A model generated the notes under the pieces. The model was not told the DNA's origin. It made no database searches and worked only from the letters and a program-made list of their open reading frames with translations. From NCBI RefSeq assembly GCF_000264375.1, contig NZ_AJXW01000011.1, positions 1 through 64,000 of the forward strand: a stretch of DNA of 64,000 bases, read 5' to 3'. Shown in pieces: positions 55,353-64,000 of the stretch (positions within the stretch are counted from its first letter, which is position 1; every line of letters starts with the position of its first letter). This DNA comes from Rhodanobacter thiooxydans LCS2. GTDB taxonomy: Bacteria > Pseudomonadota > Gammaproteobacteria > Xanthomonadales > Rhodanobacteraceae. The translations under genes and the position numbers were made by a program.

Positions 55353-55900
55353 ACGGCAGGCGCCATGCGCGGGAAGCGCGAGGCGATGTCGTCGCCGGTG
55401 AAGTTGGCTACCCAGCCTTCCTTGTTGGTGAACAGGCGGATCGCCACGAAGTAGGGCGATTCGCCCATGTCGAACCAGTGGCGGGTGCCGTCGGGTACGC
55501 CGATCAGGTCGCCCTGTTCGCACAGGATGTCGTAGACCTTGCCGCCGAGGTGCAGGGTGAACTGGCCGGCGCCGGCGACGAAAAAGCGCACCTCGTCCTC
55601 GCTGTGGGTGTGTTCGCTGAGGAACTTCTGGCGCAGCGTGGCGCGGTCGGGGTGATCGGGAGCGAGGCTGATCACGTCCACGGCCTGGTAGCCTTCCTCG
55701 CCCATCAGCCGGTCGATGTCGCCACGGTAGGCGGCGACCACCTCGTCCTGGCTGGCGCCCGGGACGATCGGCTGGCTCGCTGCCCATTGCTCAAAGCGGA
55801 CACCGGCCCTGGCGAGTTCGGCGGCGATCGCCGCGTGTTCGTCGATCACCGCCAGCGGCGATTGCGGTTGGTTTTCGTCGAAGATGCGCAGGCGGCTCAT
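55349..55900 (-). CDS. mtnD: Acireductone dioxygenase
   Basis: Cupin metalloenzyme (183 residues) splitting acireductone. With Fe it gives the keto-acid precursor of methionine, with Ni a shunt product. Metal ligands H97, H99, E103 and H141 are in HTHSEDE and GTRHWFD. The stop codon TAG is part of a REP unit. It overlaps mtnB by 4 bp. Confidence 0.96.
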   Translation of the reverse strand: MSRLRIFDENQPQSPLAVIDEHAAIAAELARAGVRFEQWAASQPIVPGASQDEVVAAYRGDIDRLMGEEGYQAVDVISLAPDHPDRATLRQKFLSEHTHSEDEVRFFVAGAGQFTLHLGGKVYDILCEQGDLIGVPDGTRHWFDMGESPYFVAIRLFTNKEGWVANFTGDDIASRFPRMAPAV

Positions 55901-56547
55901 GATGCCCTCAGTCTTTTCAGGTCAAGTTCGCAGCCGAGCAGGAACTCCAGCGCTTCCAGGTGGCGTTGGGTCTCGGCCATGTCGCGGCCCCAGGTGTAGA
56001 TGCCGTGGCCGTCGATCAGGTAGGCGTGCAGCGGCTTGCCCGCGTCCAGCCAGGCGTCGACCCGGGCCACCAGTTCGGGCATGTGCTGGGTGTTCGGGAA
56101 CACGGGGATCTCCAGCACGCTTTCATGGGTGTGGTAGCCAGCGATCGCCTTCTGCAGTTCCCAGCCCTGCAGGCGGATCACCCCGTCGGCGGCGAACAGC
56201 CGCGAGGCCACGCTCTGCACGCGCGAGTGGGTGTGCAGCACCACGTTCATCTCCGGCCAGCGTCGGTAGATCTGGGTGTGCAGCGCCGTTTCCGCGCTGG
56301 GGCGGGCGTCGGTGCCGACTGCATGGCCGTCCAGGTCGATCAGCATGATGTCGCCGCGGCCCAGCCGGCCCTTGTGCCTGCCTGAGACGGTGATCGCCGC
56401 GTGGCCAGCGTCGACCCGCATGGAGAAATTGCTGCTGGTGGCCGGCGTCCAGCCCATCGCGGACAGCTCGCGTGCGGCGTCGGCGATGGCGTCGGCGCAG
56501 CGTTCGAACACGCTGGCGGGAATCGCAGCTGGCAGGGTCTGGCTCAT
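55897..56547 (-). CDS. mtnB: Methylthioribulose-1-phosphate dehydratase
   Basis: Class II aldolase-like zinc dehydratase of the methionine salvage pathway, 216 residues. Substrate and metal motifs are [44 protein letters not shown] and the zinc histidines in VVLHTHSRV, plus DGHGIYTWG. Start [13 protein letters not shown]; the longer upstream frame crosses the promoter palindrome. mtnA and the MTA nucleosidase/kinase genes are not in this window. Confidence 0.94.
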   Translation of the reverse strand: MSQTLPAAIPASVFERCADAIADAARELSAMGWTPATSSNFSMRVDAGHAAITVSGRHKGRLGRGDIMLIDLDGHAVGTDARPSAETALHTQIYRRWPEMNVVLHTHSRVQSVASRLFAADGVIRLQGWELQKAIAGYHTHESVLEIPVFPNTQHMPELVARVDAWLDAGKPLHAYLIDGHGIYTWGRDMAETQRHLEALEFLLGCELDLKRLRAS

Positions 56548-56551
56548 GCGG

Positions 56552-56565
56552 TTTGGACGTCCAAA
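56552..56565 (-). promoter_or_regulatory. 14-bp palindrome at the mtnB promoter
   Basis: A perfect palindrome, TTTGGACGTCCAAA, with an extra half-site TGGACGT just beside it (to 56575). It lies between a minus-strand TATAGT at 56575-56580 (possible -10) and the mtnB ATG at 56547. Placement fits a repressor operator. The core GACGTC resembles MetJ boxes (AGACGTCT), but the spacing is not the 8-bp tandem of MetJ. Confidence 0.5.
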
Positions 56566-56712
56566 TGGACGTTGACTATACCATGTGCTGCTACGCGACC
56601 GTGCTGTAATGAGATCCATTCTCGCAAGTCAGGGAGGATTTGGACGGCGGGCGTACCATCGGCGAGGATCCGGCGCAGGGTGTGCCGGACAGATTCCGAC
56701 GGAGACTTGCTC

Positions 56713-57045
56713 ATGTCGAAAGAACAAGATATCGAATCACGTCGCCGGTTCCTCAAGGTGGCCGCCGGCACCACGGCGGCTGCCGTAGTCATGGGCAGCC
56801 TGCCGCGCTTTGCGCGGGCGGCAGATCTGCCGGCACTGAGCGAGTCGGATCCGACCGCGAAAGCGCTGGGCTACGTGGAGGATGCCACCAAGACCGCCAA
56901 CGCGAAGCACAAGGCTGGCGACGACTGCACCAACTGCCAGTTCTACAGTGGCGGCCCCACCGGCCGTGGCCCGTGCCAGTTGTTCCCGGGCAAGTCGGTG
57001 AATGCGAAGGGCTGGTGCGTGTCGCACACGCCGAAGAAAGCCTGA
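56713..57045 (+). CDS. High-potential iron-sulfur protein (HiPIP)
   Basis: Periplasmic electron carrier, 110 residues. The N-terminus has a twin-arginine signal (SRRRFLKVAAGTTAAAVV) with cleavage near ARA-ADL. The cluster cysteines C72, C75, C88 and C102 (CTNC, GPC, GWC) have HiPIP spacing. HiPIPs pass electrons from the bc1 complex to oxidases or reaction centres; the partner here is not in the window. A rho-independent terminator follows. Confidence 0.93.
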   Translation: MSKEQDIESRRRFLKVAAGTTAAAVVMGSLPRFARAADLPALSESDPTAKALGYVEDATKTANAKHKAGDDCTNCQFYSGGPTGRGPCQLFPGKSVNAKGWCVSHTPKKA

Positions 57046-57072
57046 TCGCGTCAATCCAGAGGCTTGTATCGG

Positions 57073-57098
57073 AAGGCCGGCGAATCGCCGGCCTTTTT
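57073..57098 (+). terminator. Rho-independent terminator after HiPIP
   Basis: Stem AAGGCCGGCG with CGCCGGCCTT, loop AAT, followed by a run of T (CCTTTTTCG). Confidence 0.92.
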
Positions 57099-57433
57099 CG
57101 TTTCTGCGGGCGGGAAGTGTTACGCGGGCAAAAGTGCGGCCCGGACACACCAGGCTGAGGAGCTACCCACCTGACGCGCCGAGCCGCGATCCGGGGCCCA
57201 CTGCCAAGTGATCAACCCGCGGACTGAGGATGATACTCCCGAGTTCGCCGAATGGGCGACCGGTCCCGCGATTCCTCTTAGAAAATTCTCGTTAGTTCAT
57301 TGAAAGCAAAGAAGATATTTCAGCTTTCCTGGAAATTTTTGAGAATCCATTCGGTGTCGACAGATAAGTGCTATTCACAGGAGCTTGGCGGTCTTTGCAG
57401 AAAATACGATTTTTTCTGCGTTGTTCGACGAAC
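57099..57433. other. AT-rich gene-free stretch
   Basis: Its first half is ordinary GC-rich sequence with no feature. From about 57280 to 57425 the DNA is strikingly AT-rich for this window, with A/T runs such as GAAAATTCTC and GGAAATTTTTGAG. A stem GCAGAAAA/TTTTCTGC lies at 57397-57419, which may end the minus-strand permease transcript. No credible gene is seen. Confidence 0.6.
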
Positions 57434-58918
57434 TTACGCATCAGTGGAAGGGGCGTCCGTCATCGAGCCGCGCAGGTGGCTGTGCCGGTTGCCATAGCTG
57501 AAATAGATCACCAATCCGATCAGGGTCCAGGCGATCATCAGCGACCAGTTGTACCAGGCCATGGTGGACAGCAGGGCAAGGCAGCTGAGGATGCCGAGCG
57601 TGCAGACCACCGGCGCGAACGGCACGCGGAATGTGCGCGGCAGCTCCGGCCGGGTATGCCGCAGGATCCACACGCCGGCGCAGACCGCCATGAACGCGAT
57701 CAGCGTGCCCATCGAGACCAGGTCGCCCAGCACGTCCAGCGGGAAGATCGCCGCGAGCAGGGCAATGCCGGCGCCGGTGATCAGCGTATTCAGGTGCGGC
57801 GTGCGATAGCGCGGGTGGATTCGCGTGAACACCTTCGGCAGCATGCCGTCGCGGCCCATGATCATGAAGATGCGCGGTTGCGCGATGATCATCACCAGCA
57901 CCACCGACGACAGGCCGAGCAGTGCGCCGACCTCCACCAGCCAGCGCAGCCATTCCAGCTGCGGGTGACCGTGCAGGGCGGTCACCACCGGCTCATCGGT
58001 ACCGAGCAGGGTGTACGAAGTCAGCCCGGTCATCACCGCGGCCATCGCGATGTACAGCACAGTGCAGATCGCCAGCGAGGCGAGGATGCCGATCGGCAGG
58101 TCGCGCTGCGGGTTGCGCGACTCCTGTGCGGCCACCGAAGTCGCCTCGAAGCCGATGTAGGCGAAGAACACCATCGCTGCGCCGCGCAGCACGCCGCCCC
58201 AGCCGTATTTGTAGTGACCCTGCGACTCGGGCACGAACGGGGTCCAGTTGGACGGATCGACATAGCGCCAGCCGACCACGATCACCAGGGTGATCAGGCC
58301 GACCTTGAGCGCCACCATCGCGGCGTTCGCCAGGCTCGACTCGCGGATGCCCACGTAGCAGATCCAGGTCAGCAGCAGGATCAGCACCACTGCCGGCAGG
58401 TTGAACAGCGCGCCGGTGGCGACCAGCTGGTGGTCGGCGGTAAAGGCCAGCGGCGCATTGGTCAGTGCCGCGGGCAGGCTCAGGTCCATGTTGAAGGTGG
58501 TGCCGATATGCTGGAGCAGGCTGAGGAAATAGCCCGTCCAGCTCACCGCCACTGCCGAGGCGGATACGCCGTATTCCAGCACCAGGTTCCAGCCGATGAA
58601 CCACGCCATCAGCTCACCGAGCGTCGCGTAGGCGTAGGAATAGGCGCTGCCGGAGACCGGGATCAGCGTGGCGAATTCGGCGTAGCACAGCGCGGTGAAG
58701 GTGCTGCAGATCGCTGCCAGGATGAACGACAGGATCACCGCCGGACCGGCATGGTCGGCCGCGGCCTGGCCGGTGATCACGAAGATGCCGCCGCCGATCA
58801 CCGCGCCGATGCCCAGCGCAGTCAGCCCCCAGGGGCCGAGTGTGCGGCGCAGGGTAGGCCCGTGCGTGTCGTCGGGTTCGTTGAAGTCGGTCTTGCGGGC
58901 GAGCAGTTGCTTGAGCAT
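57434..58918 (-). CDS. APC-family amino-acid permease
   Basis: Inner-membrane amino-acid transporter, 494 residues with about 12-14 hydrophobic helices. It has the APC signature GIGAVIGGGIFVITGQAAADHAGP and a second signature region in MVFFAYIGFEATSVAAQESRNPQRDLP. It resembles the CAT/YfnA group of cationic or broad amino-acid permeases. A soluble N-terminal 30 residues begin MLKQLLARKTDFNEPDDT. It shares this layout with the paralogue at 59288. Substrate not determinable. Confidence 0.9.
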   Translation of the reverse strand: MLKQLLARKTDFNEPDDTHGPTLRRTLGPWGLTALGIGAVIGGGIFVITGQAAADHAGPAVILSFILAAICSTFTALCYAEFATLIPVSGSAYSYAYATLGELMAWFIGWNLVLEYGVSASAVAVSWTGYFLSLLQHIGTTFNMDLSLPAALTNAPLAFTADHQLVATGALFNLPAVVLILLLTWICYVGIRESSLANAAMVALKVGLITLVIVVGWRYVDPSNWTPFVPESQGHYKYGWGGVLRGAAMVFFAYIGFEATSVAAQESRNPQRDLPIGILASLAICTVLYIAMAAVMTGLTSYTLLGTDEPVVTALHGHPQLEWLRWLVEVGALLGLSSVVLVMIIAQPRIFMIMGRDGMLPKVFTRIHPRYRTPHLNTLITGAGIALLAAIFPLDVLGDLVSMGTLIAFMAVCAGVWILRHTRPELPRTFRVPFAPVVCTLGILSCLALLSTMAWYNWSLMIAWTLIGLVIYFSYGNRHSHLRGSMTDAPSTDA

Positions 58919-58924
58919 GGGGTC

Positions 58925-59219
58925 AGAGCCTGTTCAATGTCTCTACATGGCCCGCGCCGGGAGCTGTTTGCGCGCAGGCCAAGGAAGAACGAGGGAGTGG
59001 ACGTCCGTCCACGACCGAGTGATAACGCAGGAATGCGGGCAAACAGCCCCGGCCCTTCGGGTTGTCTTGCCGTGGCCGCCATGCGGCAGCGCGCGGCTTG
59101 ACGCCTGCCTTCGCAGGGGCAGGCTCTGCCAGCCAGCCACGCAGGCGCTGCGCCACGCGCCACCACCTGACGGCCACGGCAAGACAACGCGGGCTATGTA
59201 GAGACATTGAACAGGCTCT
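58925..59219. mobile_element. 295-bp nested palindromic (MITE-like) element
   Basis: 32-bp terminal inverted repeats (58925-58956 and 59188-59219) with one mismatch, beginning AGAGCCTGTTCAATGTCTCT. Inside are further inverted pairs. GTTGTCTTGCCGTGGCCG at 59061-59078 pairs exactly with its complement at 59171-59188. CCGGGAGCTGTTTGC near 58957 pairs with GCAAACAGCCCCGG ending near 59052. No ORF, transposase or clear target duplication is seen. Confidence 0.7.
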
Positions 59220-59287
59220 TGTGGACGTGAGGCCGGCGCGACAGGAGTCGTGCCGGCGGCGTGGCGATCAGCGTGTGTGGGGCGGGA

Positions 59288-60772
59288 TCAGTCCGCTTCG
59301 ACACCGCGAGCCAGATTGCTCTTGCGGTAGCCGTACAGGAAGTACACCACCAGGCCGATCGCGCCCCACGCGAAGAAGGTGATCTTCGCTTCCTTCGACA
59401 GGTTGAGGAACAGCAGCAGGCAGCCGATGATCGCCAGCGGGCAGATCAGCCACGGCAGCGGCGTACGGAACGGACGCGGGCGCCCGGGCTGGGTGCGGCG
59501 CAGGATCAGCACGCCCACCGCCACCATGATGAAGGCGAACAGCGTGCCCGAGTTGGTGATGTCGGCGAGGATGCCTACCGGGAACAGCGCGCCGAACAGC
59601 GAGACGAATACGCCGGTGATCATCGTGATGATGTGCGGCGTGTGGAAGCGTGGATGGATCTTCGCCAGCTTGCTGGGCAGCAGGCCGTCGCGCGACATGG
59701 TGAAGAAGATGCGGGTCTGGCCATAGGTCATGGTCAGGATCACCGACGGCAGCGCGATGCCGGCGGCGAAGGCGATGAAAGCGGCGGTATTGGTGTAGCC
59801 GAGCAGGCGTATCACGTGAGCCAGCGCCTCCTTGCTGCACACCAGCGCCTCCGAGCCCTGGCAGGCTGCGGCGAATGCCGGGGTGCCCGGCTCCAGCGCC
59901 AGTCCGTCCGGACCCATAATCGGCTGTGAACCCACCGAGCCCACCGCGGCGTAGCTCACCAGCAGGTAGTAGATGGTGCACACACTCAGCGAGGCGATCA
60001 GGGCGATCGGGATGTTGCGGTTCGGGTTGCGGGTTTCCTCGGCCGCGGTGGAGATGGCGTCGAAGCCGATGTAGGCGAACACGATGGAAGCCGCCGCGCC
60101 CAGCACGCCGATGCCGCCCATCGGGCTGCCCCAGCCGTTCGGCACGAATGGCGTGAAGTTCTGATCCTTCACCGCCGGCAAAGCGACGATGATGAAGGCG
60201 GTGAGGGCGATGATCTTGACCATCACCAGCACGGTGTTGACCTTGGCCGATTTCGAGGTGCCGATCACCAGCAGGCCGGTGATCGCCAGGCCGATCAGGC
60301 AGGCCAGCAGGTTGAAGCTGCCGCCGTCCATCGGGCCTACCTGCAGGAAGTGCGGCAAGCCGAATCCGGCGTGCGTAAGAAGGCCGTTGACGTAGCCGGC
60401 CCAACCCACGCACACCGTGCTGGCGGCGATGGTGTACTCCAGCACCAGCGCCCAGCCCACCACCCATGCAGTGCCTTCGCCGAGCACGCCGTAGGTGTAG
60501 GTGTAGGCCGAACCGGCCACCGGCACCATCGAGGCGAGTTCCGCGTAGGCCAGCGCAGCGAACGCGCACACCACCGCGGCGATCACGAACGCGATCATCA
60601 TGCCCGGGCCGGCCTTCTGGCCTGCCTCGGCGGTGAGCACGAAGATGCCGGTGCCGATGATCGCGCCGACGCCGAGCATGGTGAGCTGGAAGGCACCGAG
60701 TTGACGGGTGAGGCCTTTCTTCTCCGCCGTGGCGATGATCTGGTCGATCGGTTTGACGCGCTTGAACAGCAT
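59288..60772 (-). CDS. APC-family amino-acid permease (paralogue)
   Basis: A 494-residue transporter closely related to the permease at 57434. The N-terminus MLFKRVKPIDQIIATAEKKGLTRQLG leads into the signature GVGAIIGTGIFVLTAEAGQKAGPG. The second signature is IVFAYIGFDAISTAAEETRNPNRNIP. Between helices there is a distinctive periplasmic loop with two cysteines (ACQGSEALVCSKE). Twelve or more transmembrane segments are predicted. Substrate unknown. The two permeases are separated only by the nested palindromic element. Confidence 0.9.
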   Translation of the reverse strand: MLFKRVKPIDQIIATAEKKGLTRQLGAFQLTMLGVGAIIGTGIFVLTAEAGQKAGPGMMIAFVIAAVVCAFAALAYAELASMVPVAGSAYTYTYGVLGEGTAWVVGWALVLEYTIAASTVCVGWAGYVNGLLTHAGFGLPHFLQVGPMDGGSFNLLACLIGLAITGLLVIGTSKSAKVNTVLVMVKIIALTAFIIVALPAVKDQNFTPFVPNGWGSPMGGIGVLGAAASIVFAYIGFDAISTAAEETRNPNRNIPIALIASLSVCTIYYLLVSYAAVGSVGSQPIMGPDGLALEPGTPAFAAACQGSEALVCSKEALAHVIRLLGYTNTAAFIAFAAGIALPSVILTMTYGQTRIFFTMSRDGLLPSKLAKIHPRFHTPHIITMITGVFVSLFGALFPVGILADITNSGTLFAFIMVAVGVLILRRTQPGRPRPFRTPLPWLICPLAIIGCLLLFLNLSKEAKITFFAWGAIGLVVYFLYGYRKSNLARGVEAD

Positions 60773-60937
60773 GCAGTGGCTCCCCCGGGAAAACAGCGAC
60801 GTCGCGCTCGAACGGAAACGCGACGAAGAGGGACGCGACGAGCCGACGGACGGCCAACCTTAGCGGAGCGATGGAAGGGGTACAAGACGCGATGCAGCTA
60901 GAATGGCCGCTGTTTTTCCCACCACCTGCCACAAGTC

Positions 60938-61489
60938 ATGCCATCGCATTTTCCGCAGCTGGGCGCTGCATTGGGCGACTATCGCGCACGCCATCCCGGA
61001 GACGGCGCGCTGGTTGCCGCCTTCAGCGTTTTCCTCGCGTCGCATGCCGCGGTGTTCGAGCGCGGTCATTTCCTGGGCCACTTCACCGGCTCGGCGTGGC
61101 TGGTCAGTGCGGATGGCGGGCGCGTGCTGCTGATGCACCACCGCAAGCTGGATCGCTGGCTGCAGCCCGGTGGCCACGCCGACGGGGATGCCGAGCTGGC
61201 ACGGGTGGCGCTGCGCGAGGCGCAGGAGGAGACCGGCGTGGCCGGCCTGCGTGTCGAGGGCGGCATCTTCGACCTCGACCGGCATCGCATCCCGGCACGT
61301 GGCAGCGAGCCGGAGCACTGGCATTACGACGTGCGCTACGTGGTGCGCGCTGGCGCGGACGAGCGCTTCGCGATCAACCAGGAATCCCGAGCGCTGGCCT
61401 GGCGACCGGTTGTCGAGGTGGCGAAGGATGAAAGCTTGGACGTTTCGTTGCGGCGCATGGCGCGCAAGTGGCTCACCCGTCACTCGTAG
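60938..61489 (+). CDS. Nudix hydrolase
   Basis: A 183-residue pyrophosphohydrolase. The Nudix box is GGHADGDAELARVALREAQEETGV (G-x5-E-x7-REUxEExGU), preceded by VLLMHHRKLDRWLQPG and followed by HWHYDVRYVVRA. It is similar to NTP or ADP-sugar pyrophosphatases, but the substrate is not predictable. Its stop codon TAG is the first triplet of a REP unit (tcgTAGGAGCCCGC). Confidence 0.9.
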   Translation: MPSHFPQLGAALGDYRARHPGDGALVAAFSVFLASHAAVFERGHFLGHFTGSAWLVSADGGRVLLMHHRKLDRWLQPGGHADGDAELARVALREAQEETGVAGLRVEGGIFDLDRHRIPARGSEPEHWHYDVRYVVRAGADERFAINQESRALAWRPVVEVAKDESLDVSLRRMARKWLTRHS

Positions 61490-61559
61490 GAGCCCGCTCG
61501 CGAGCCGGGACCCGAGATCTGGAATTCGCAAGAGCTATCGCCCGCGAGCGGGCTCCTAC
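61486..61559. repeat. Paired REP (BIME-like) element between convergent genes
   Basis: Two REP units face each other: GTAGGAGCCCGCTCGCGAG from 61486 and CGCCCGCGAGCGGGCTCCTAC ending 61559. The spacer GATCTGGAATTCGCAAGAG is related to that at 50503-50556. Both flanking genes end inside the element: TAG at 61487-61489 for the Nudix gene and TAG at 61558-61556 for the dioxygenase gene. Confidence 0.9.
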
Positions 61560-62077
61560 CCATATCTCGCTGGCGCCGGGTTGAGGTGGCCGCAGGCGGT
61601 GCAGGTGCGCGCCTTGCGCGAGCGGTAGAAGCGCTCGAACACCGGCGGGAAGTCGCGCTCGATGCTGTCCAGCAAGAAATATTCCTCGTAAAGCTTGTGG
61701 TTGCAGTGCTCGCAGAACCACATCAGGCCGTCCTTTTCACCAGCGGTGCGGAGACGCTCGATCACCAGCCCGATGGACCCGGCGGCGCGATTGGGCGAAT
61801 GCGGCACGCGCGGCGGCAGGTAGAAGATCTCGCCGGCGCGCAGCGGGATGTCGCGGGCTACGCCTTCGTCCTGCACCTTCAGCGTGATCTCGCCTTCGAG
61901 CTGGTAGAAGAACTCGGGGCCTTCATCGTAGTGATAGTCGGTGCGCGCGTTCGGCCCGCCCACGATCATGATGATGAAGTCGCCATCGACGATACATTTG
62001 TTGCCCACCGGCGGCTTCAGCAGGTGGCGGTGTTCCTCGATCCAGCGCTGCAGGTTGATGGGCGGGGGCAGGGCCAT
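61556..62077 (-). CDS. nbaC: 3-hydroxyanthranilate 3,4-dioxygenase
   Basis: Ring-cleaving enzyme of the kynurenine pathway (quinolinate or 2-nitrobenzoate-type catabolism), 173 residues. Catalytic iron ligands H49, E55 and H93 lie in [13 protein letters not shown] and [11 protein letters not shown] second, rubredoxin-like iron site is given by C122, C125, C159 and C162 (CEHC, CTAC), as in bacterial enzymes. The start [16 protein letters not shown] is chosen over an upstream frame lacking similarity. No other kynurenine genes are in the window. The stop codon is supplied by a REP unit. Confidence 0.95.
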   Translation of the reverse strand: MALPPPINLQRWIEEHRHLLKPPVGNKCIVDGDFIIMIVGGPNARTDYHYDEGPEFFYQLEGEITLKVQDEGVARDIPLRAGEIFYLPPRVPHSPNRAAGSIGLVIERLRTAGEKDGLMWFCEHCNHKLYEEYFLLDSIERDFPPVFERFYRSRKARTCTACGHLNPAPARYG

Positions 62078-62123
62078 GGCGTTGCTCGCATGTGATGCGT
62101 ACATCTTAGCGCCAGCGTACGCA

Positions 62124-64000
62124 TCACACCTCCAGCGTGGCCAGGTCGCCCTTTTCCTCCAGCCAGGACTTGCGGTCACCGGCGCGCTTCTTCGCCAGCA
62201 GCAGATCCATGAGGCGTGCGGTGCCGTCGCCGTCGTCCACCGTGAGCTGCACCAGCCGGCGCGTGTCCGGATGGATGGTCGATTCCCGCAGCTGCGGCGG
62301 GTTCATTTCGCCCAGGCCCTTGAAGCGGGTGGTGCTGACCGTGCCCTTCATCTTCTCGCGCTCGATCCGTTGCAGCATCGCTTCCTTCTCCGCCTCGTCG
62401 AGGCAGTAGAACACCTGCTTGCCCACGTCCACACGGAACAGCGGCGGCATCGCCACGAACACGTGGCCTTCGCTGACCAGCTTCGGGAAGTGCCTGAGGA
62501 ACAGCGCGGACAGCAGGGTGGCGATGTGCAGGCCGTCGGAATCGGCATCGGCGAGGATGACCACCTTGCCGTAGCGCAGGCCGGAGAGGTCGTCCTTGCC
62601 CGGGTCGCAGCCGATCGCCACGGCGAGGTTGTGCACTTCCTCGGAAGCCAGCACCGAGGTCGATTCGACTTCCCAGGTGTTGAGGATCTTTCCGCGCAGC
62701 GGCAGGATCGCCTGGAACTCCTTGTCGCGCGCCTGCTTCGCGCTGCCGCCGGCCGAATCGCCTTCGACCAGGAACAGCTCGGTGCGGCTGAGGTCGGTGG
62801 CGGTGCAGTCGGCCAGCTTGCCGGGCAGTTGCGGGCCCTGGGTGATCTTCTTGCGCACGATCTGCTTGGCCGCCTTCAGCCGTGCACTGGCGCGTTCGAT
62901 CGCAAGCTGCGCGATGCGCTCGCCCATCTCCACGTTCTGGTTGAGCCACAGGCTGAAGGCGTCGTGGATGACGTTCTCGACCAGGCCGGCGGCATGGCGC
63001 GAGGAAAGCCGCTCCTTGGTCTGGCCGGCGAATTGCGGGTCCTGCAGCCGCGTGGACAGCACGAACGACAGCCGTTCCCACACATCTTCCGGCGCCAGCT
63101 TGACGCCGCGCGGCAGCAGGTTGCGGATGTCGCAGAACTCGCGCACTGCGGTGGTGAGGCCCGAGCGCAGGCCGTTGACGTGGGTGCCGCCCTGCGCGGT
63201 GGGGATCAGGTTGACGTAGCTCTCCTGCACCAGCTCGCCTTCCGGCAGCCAGGCCAGCGCCACTTCCAGGCCCTCGACATCGCGCGCCATGTGATGCACG
63301 AACAAATCGTTCGGCAGCGCCTCGATGCCATCGAGTTCGCCGCGCAGGTAGTCGCGCAGACCGTCCTCGTAATGCCACTCGACGACCTCGCCCGAAGCCT
63401 CGTCGGTGAGCCTCATATTGAGGCCGGCGCACAGCACCGCCTTGGCGCGCAGCAGGTGCTTGAGCTTCGGCAGCGAGATCTTCGGCGAGTCGAAGTACTT
63501 CGCTTCGGGCCAGAAGCGCAGGGTGGTGCCGCTGCGCTTCTTCGGCACGCTGCCGATCACTTCGAGCGGGCTGACCTTGTCGCCGTGCGCGAACACCATG
63601 CGGTACTCGGAACCGTCGCGGCGGATGGTCACCTCGACCTTTTCCGACAGCGCGTTCACCACCGACACGCCCACGCCATGCAGGCCGCCGGAGAAGTTGT
63701 AGTTCTTGCCGCTGAACTTCCCGCCGGCGTGCAGCCGGGTCATGATCAGCTCGACGCCGGACACGCCCTCTTCGGGGTGGATGTCCACCGGCATGCCGCG
63801 GCCGTCGTCGCTCACCGACACCGAACCGTCGCCGTGCAGCACCACCTCGATCGCCGTCGCGTAACCGGCCAGCGCCTCGTCCACCGAGTTGTCCACCACC
63901 TCCTGCACCAGATGGTTCGGGCGGGTGGTGTCGGTATACATGCCGGGCCGGCGCTTGACCGGATCCAGGCCAGAGAGGACTTCGATGTCGGCGGCGTTGT
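62124..64000 (-). CDS. parE: DNA topoisomerase IV subunit B (5' end beyond window)
   Basis: ATPase subunit of topoisomerase IV, which decatenates daughter chromosomes. The visible part holds the GHKL ATPase motifs ([37 protein letters not shown]), the GyrB-type second domain, and the TOPRIM region ([19 protein letters not shown]). The C-terminus is complete ([14 protein letters not shown]). The reading frame continues to the last base with [20 protein letters not shown], which matches the family N-terminus, so only a few codons are missing. The absence of the long GyrB insert and the [17 protein letters not shown] start favour ParE. Confidence 0.95.
   Translation of the reverse strand, partial: NAADIEVLSGLDPVKRRPGMYTDTTRPNHLVQEVVDNSVDEALAGYATAIEVVLHGDGSVSVSDDGRGMPVDIHPEEGVSGVELIMTRLHAGGKFSGKNYNFSGGLHGVGVSVVNALSEKVEVTIRRDGSEYRMVFAHGDKVSPLEVIGSVPKKRSGTTLRFWPEAKYFDSPKISLPKLKHLLRAKAVLCAGLNMRLTDEASGEVVEWHYEDGLRDYLRGELDGIEALPNDLFVHHMARDVEGLEVALAWLPEGELVQESYVNLIPTAQGGTHVNGLRSGLTTAVREFCDIRNLLPRGVKLAPEDVWERLSFVLSTRLQDPQFAGQTKERLSSRHAAGLVENVIHDAFSLWLNQNVEMGERIAQLAIERASARLKAAKQIVRKKITQGPQLPGKLADCTATDLSRTELFLVEGDSAGGSAKQARDKEFQAILPLRGKILNTWEVESTSVLASEEVHNLAVAIGCDPGKDDLSGLRYGKVVILADADSDGLHIATLLSALFLRHFPKLVSEGHVFVAMPPLFRVDVGKQVFYCLDEAEKEAMLQRIEREKMKGTVSTTRFKGLGEMNPPQLRESTIHPDTRRLVQLTVDDGDGTARLMDLLLAKKRAGDRKSWLEEKGDLATLEV

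Noticed and set aside
58925-59219. Complete insertion sequence
   Set aside because: Terminal inverted repeats are present, but there is no transposase frame and no clear target-site duplication, so it is described only as MITE-like.

Overview
The window is GC-rich, densely packed chromosomal DNA from a gammaproteobacterium of the Xanthomonadales (Lysobacterales). It most resembles the Rhodanobacteraceae (Rhodanobacter/Dyella-like) or a close relative. The evidence is the gene order fimV-truA-trpF-trpB-trpA-accD, a bifunctional HisB of the Xanthomonas type, a his operon headed by a TrpR-like protein, and several families of short dispersed palindromes. The placement comes from recalled family sequences, not from a search. 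About 60 protein genes are supported. There is no prophage, no insertion sequence with a transposase, no CRISPR array, and no tRNA or rRNA gene that I could see.

Region by region: 1-3.6 kb (minus) metG, an RnfB-like ferredoxin and nth. 3.8-6.4 kb (plus) an overlapping MFS-HAD-DeoR operon. 6.5-12.9 kb DUF2147 protein, mrp, dcd, a lipoprotein, a HIT/dienelactone hydrolase pair, rimO and a DUF3025 protein. 12.9-16.2 kb (minus) HerA-like ATPase, membrane-TPR protein and greB. 16.3-24.6 kb mltD, psd, prmB, a GNAT acetyltransferase, aroC, a 2-hydroxyacid dehydrogenase and asd. 24.6-32.9 kb (plus) fimV, truA, trpF, a JmjC/cupin protein, trpB, trpA and accD. 33.2-36.6 kb envelope genes (PAP2 phosphatase, GT4 glycosyltransferase, outer-membrane protein). 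36.8-40.8 kb gltX, then a zinc block (zur, MerC-like protein, CDF exporter) and the tiny ribosomal protein bTHX. 41.2-45.6 kb (minus) a class Ia ribonucleotide reductase operon (nrdA-nrdB-glutaredoxin) under a cobalamin riboswitch. 45.7-53.6 kb the complete his operon (trpR-like, hisG-D-C-B-H-A-F-IE) with a TrpR-type operator at its start. 53.6-56.6 kb (minus) a C13 peptidase and methionine-salvage mtnB-mtnD-mtnC. 56.7-64 kb HiPIP, two paralogous APC amino-acid permeases separated by a 295-bp nested palindromic element, a Nudix hydrolase, 3-hydroxyanthranilate dioxygenase and the 3' part of parE.

Most of the content is core metabolism. The less ordinary material lies between genes. It includes the B12 riboswitch on a B12-independent reductase, the his operator, a Zur box, and three or more repeat families. 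The repeats fill every non-overlapping junction of the his operon, and in three genes they supply the stop codon. Inside genes, the main oddity is an insertion of roughly 55-60 residues between two essential cysteines of NrdA.
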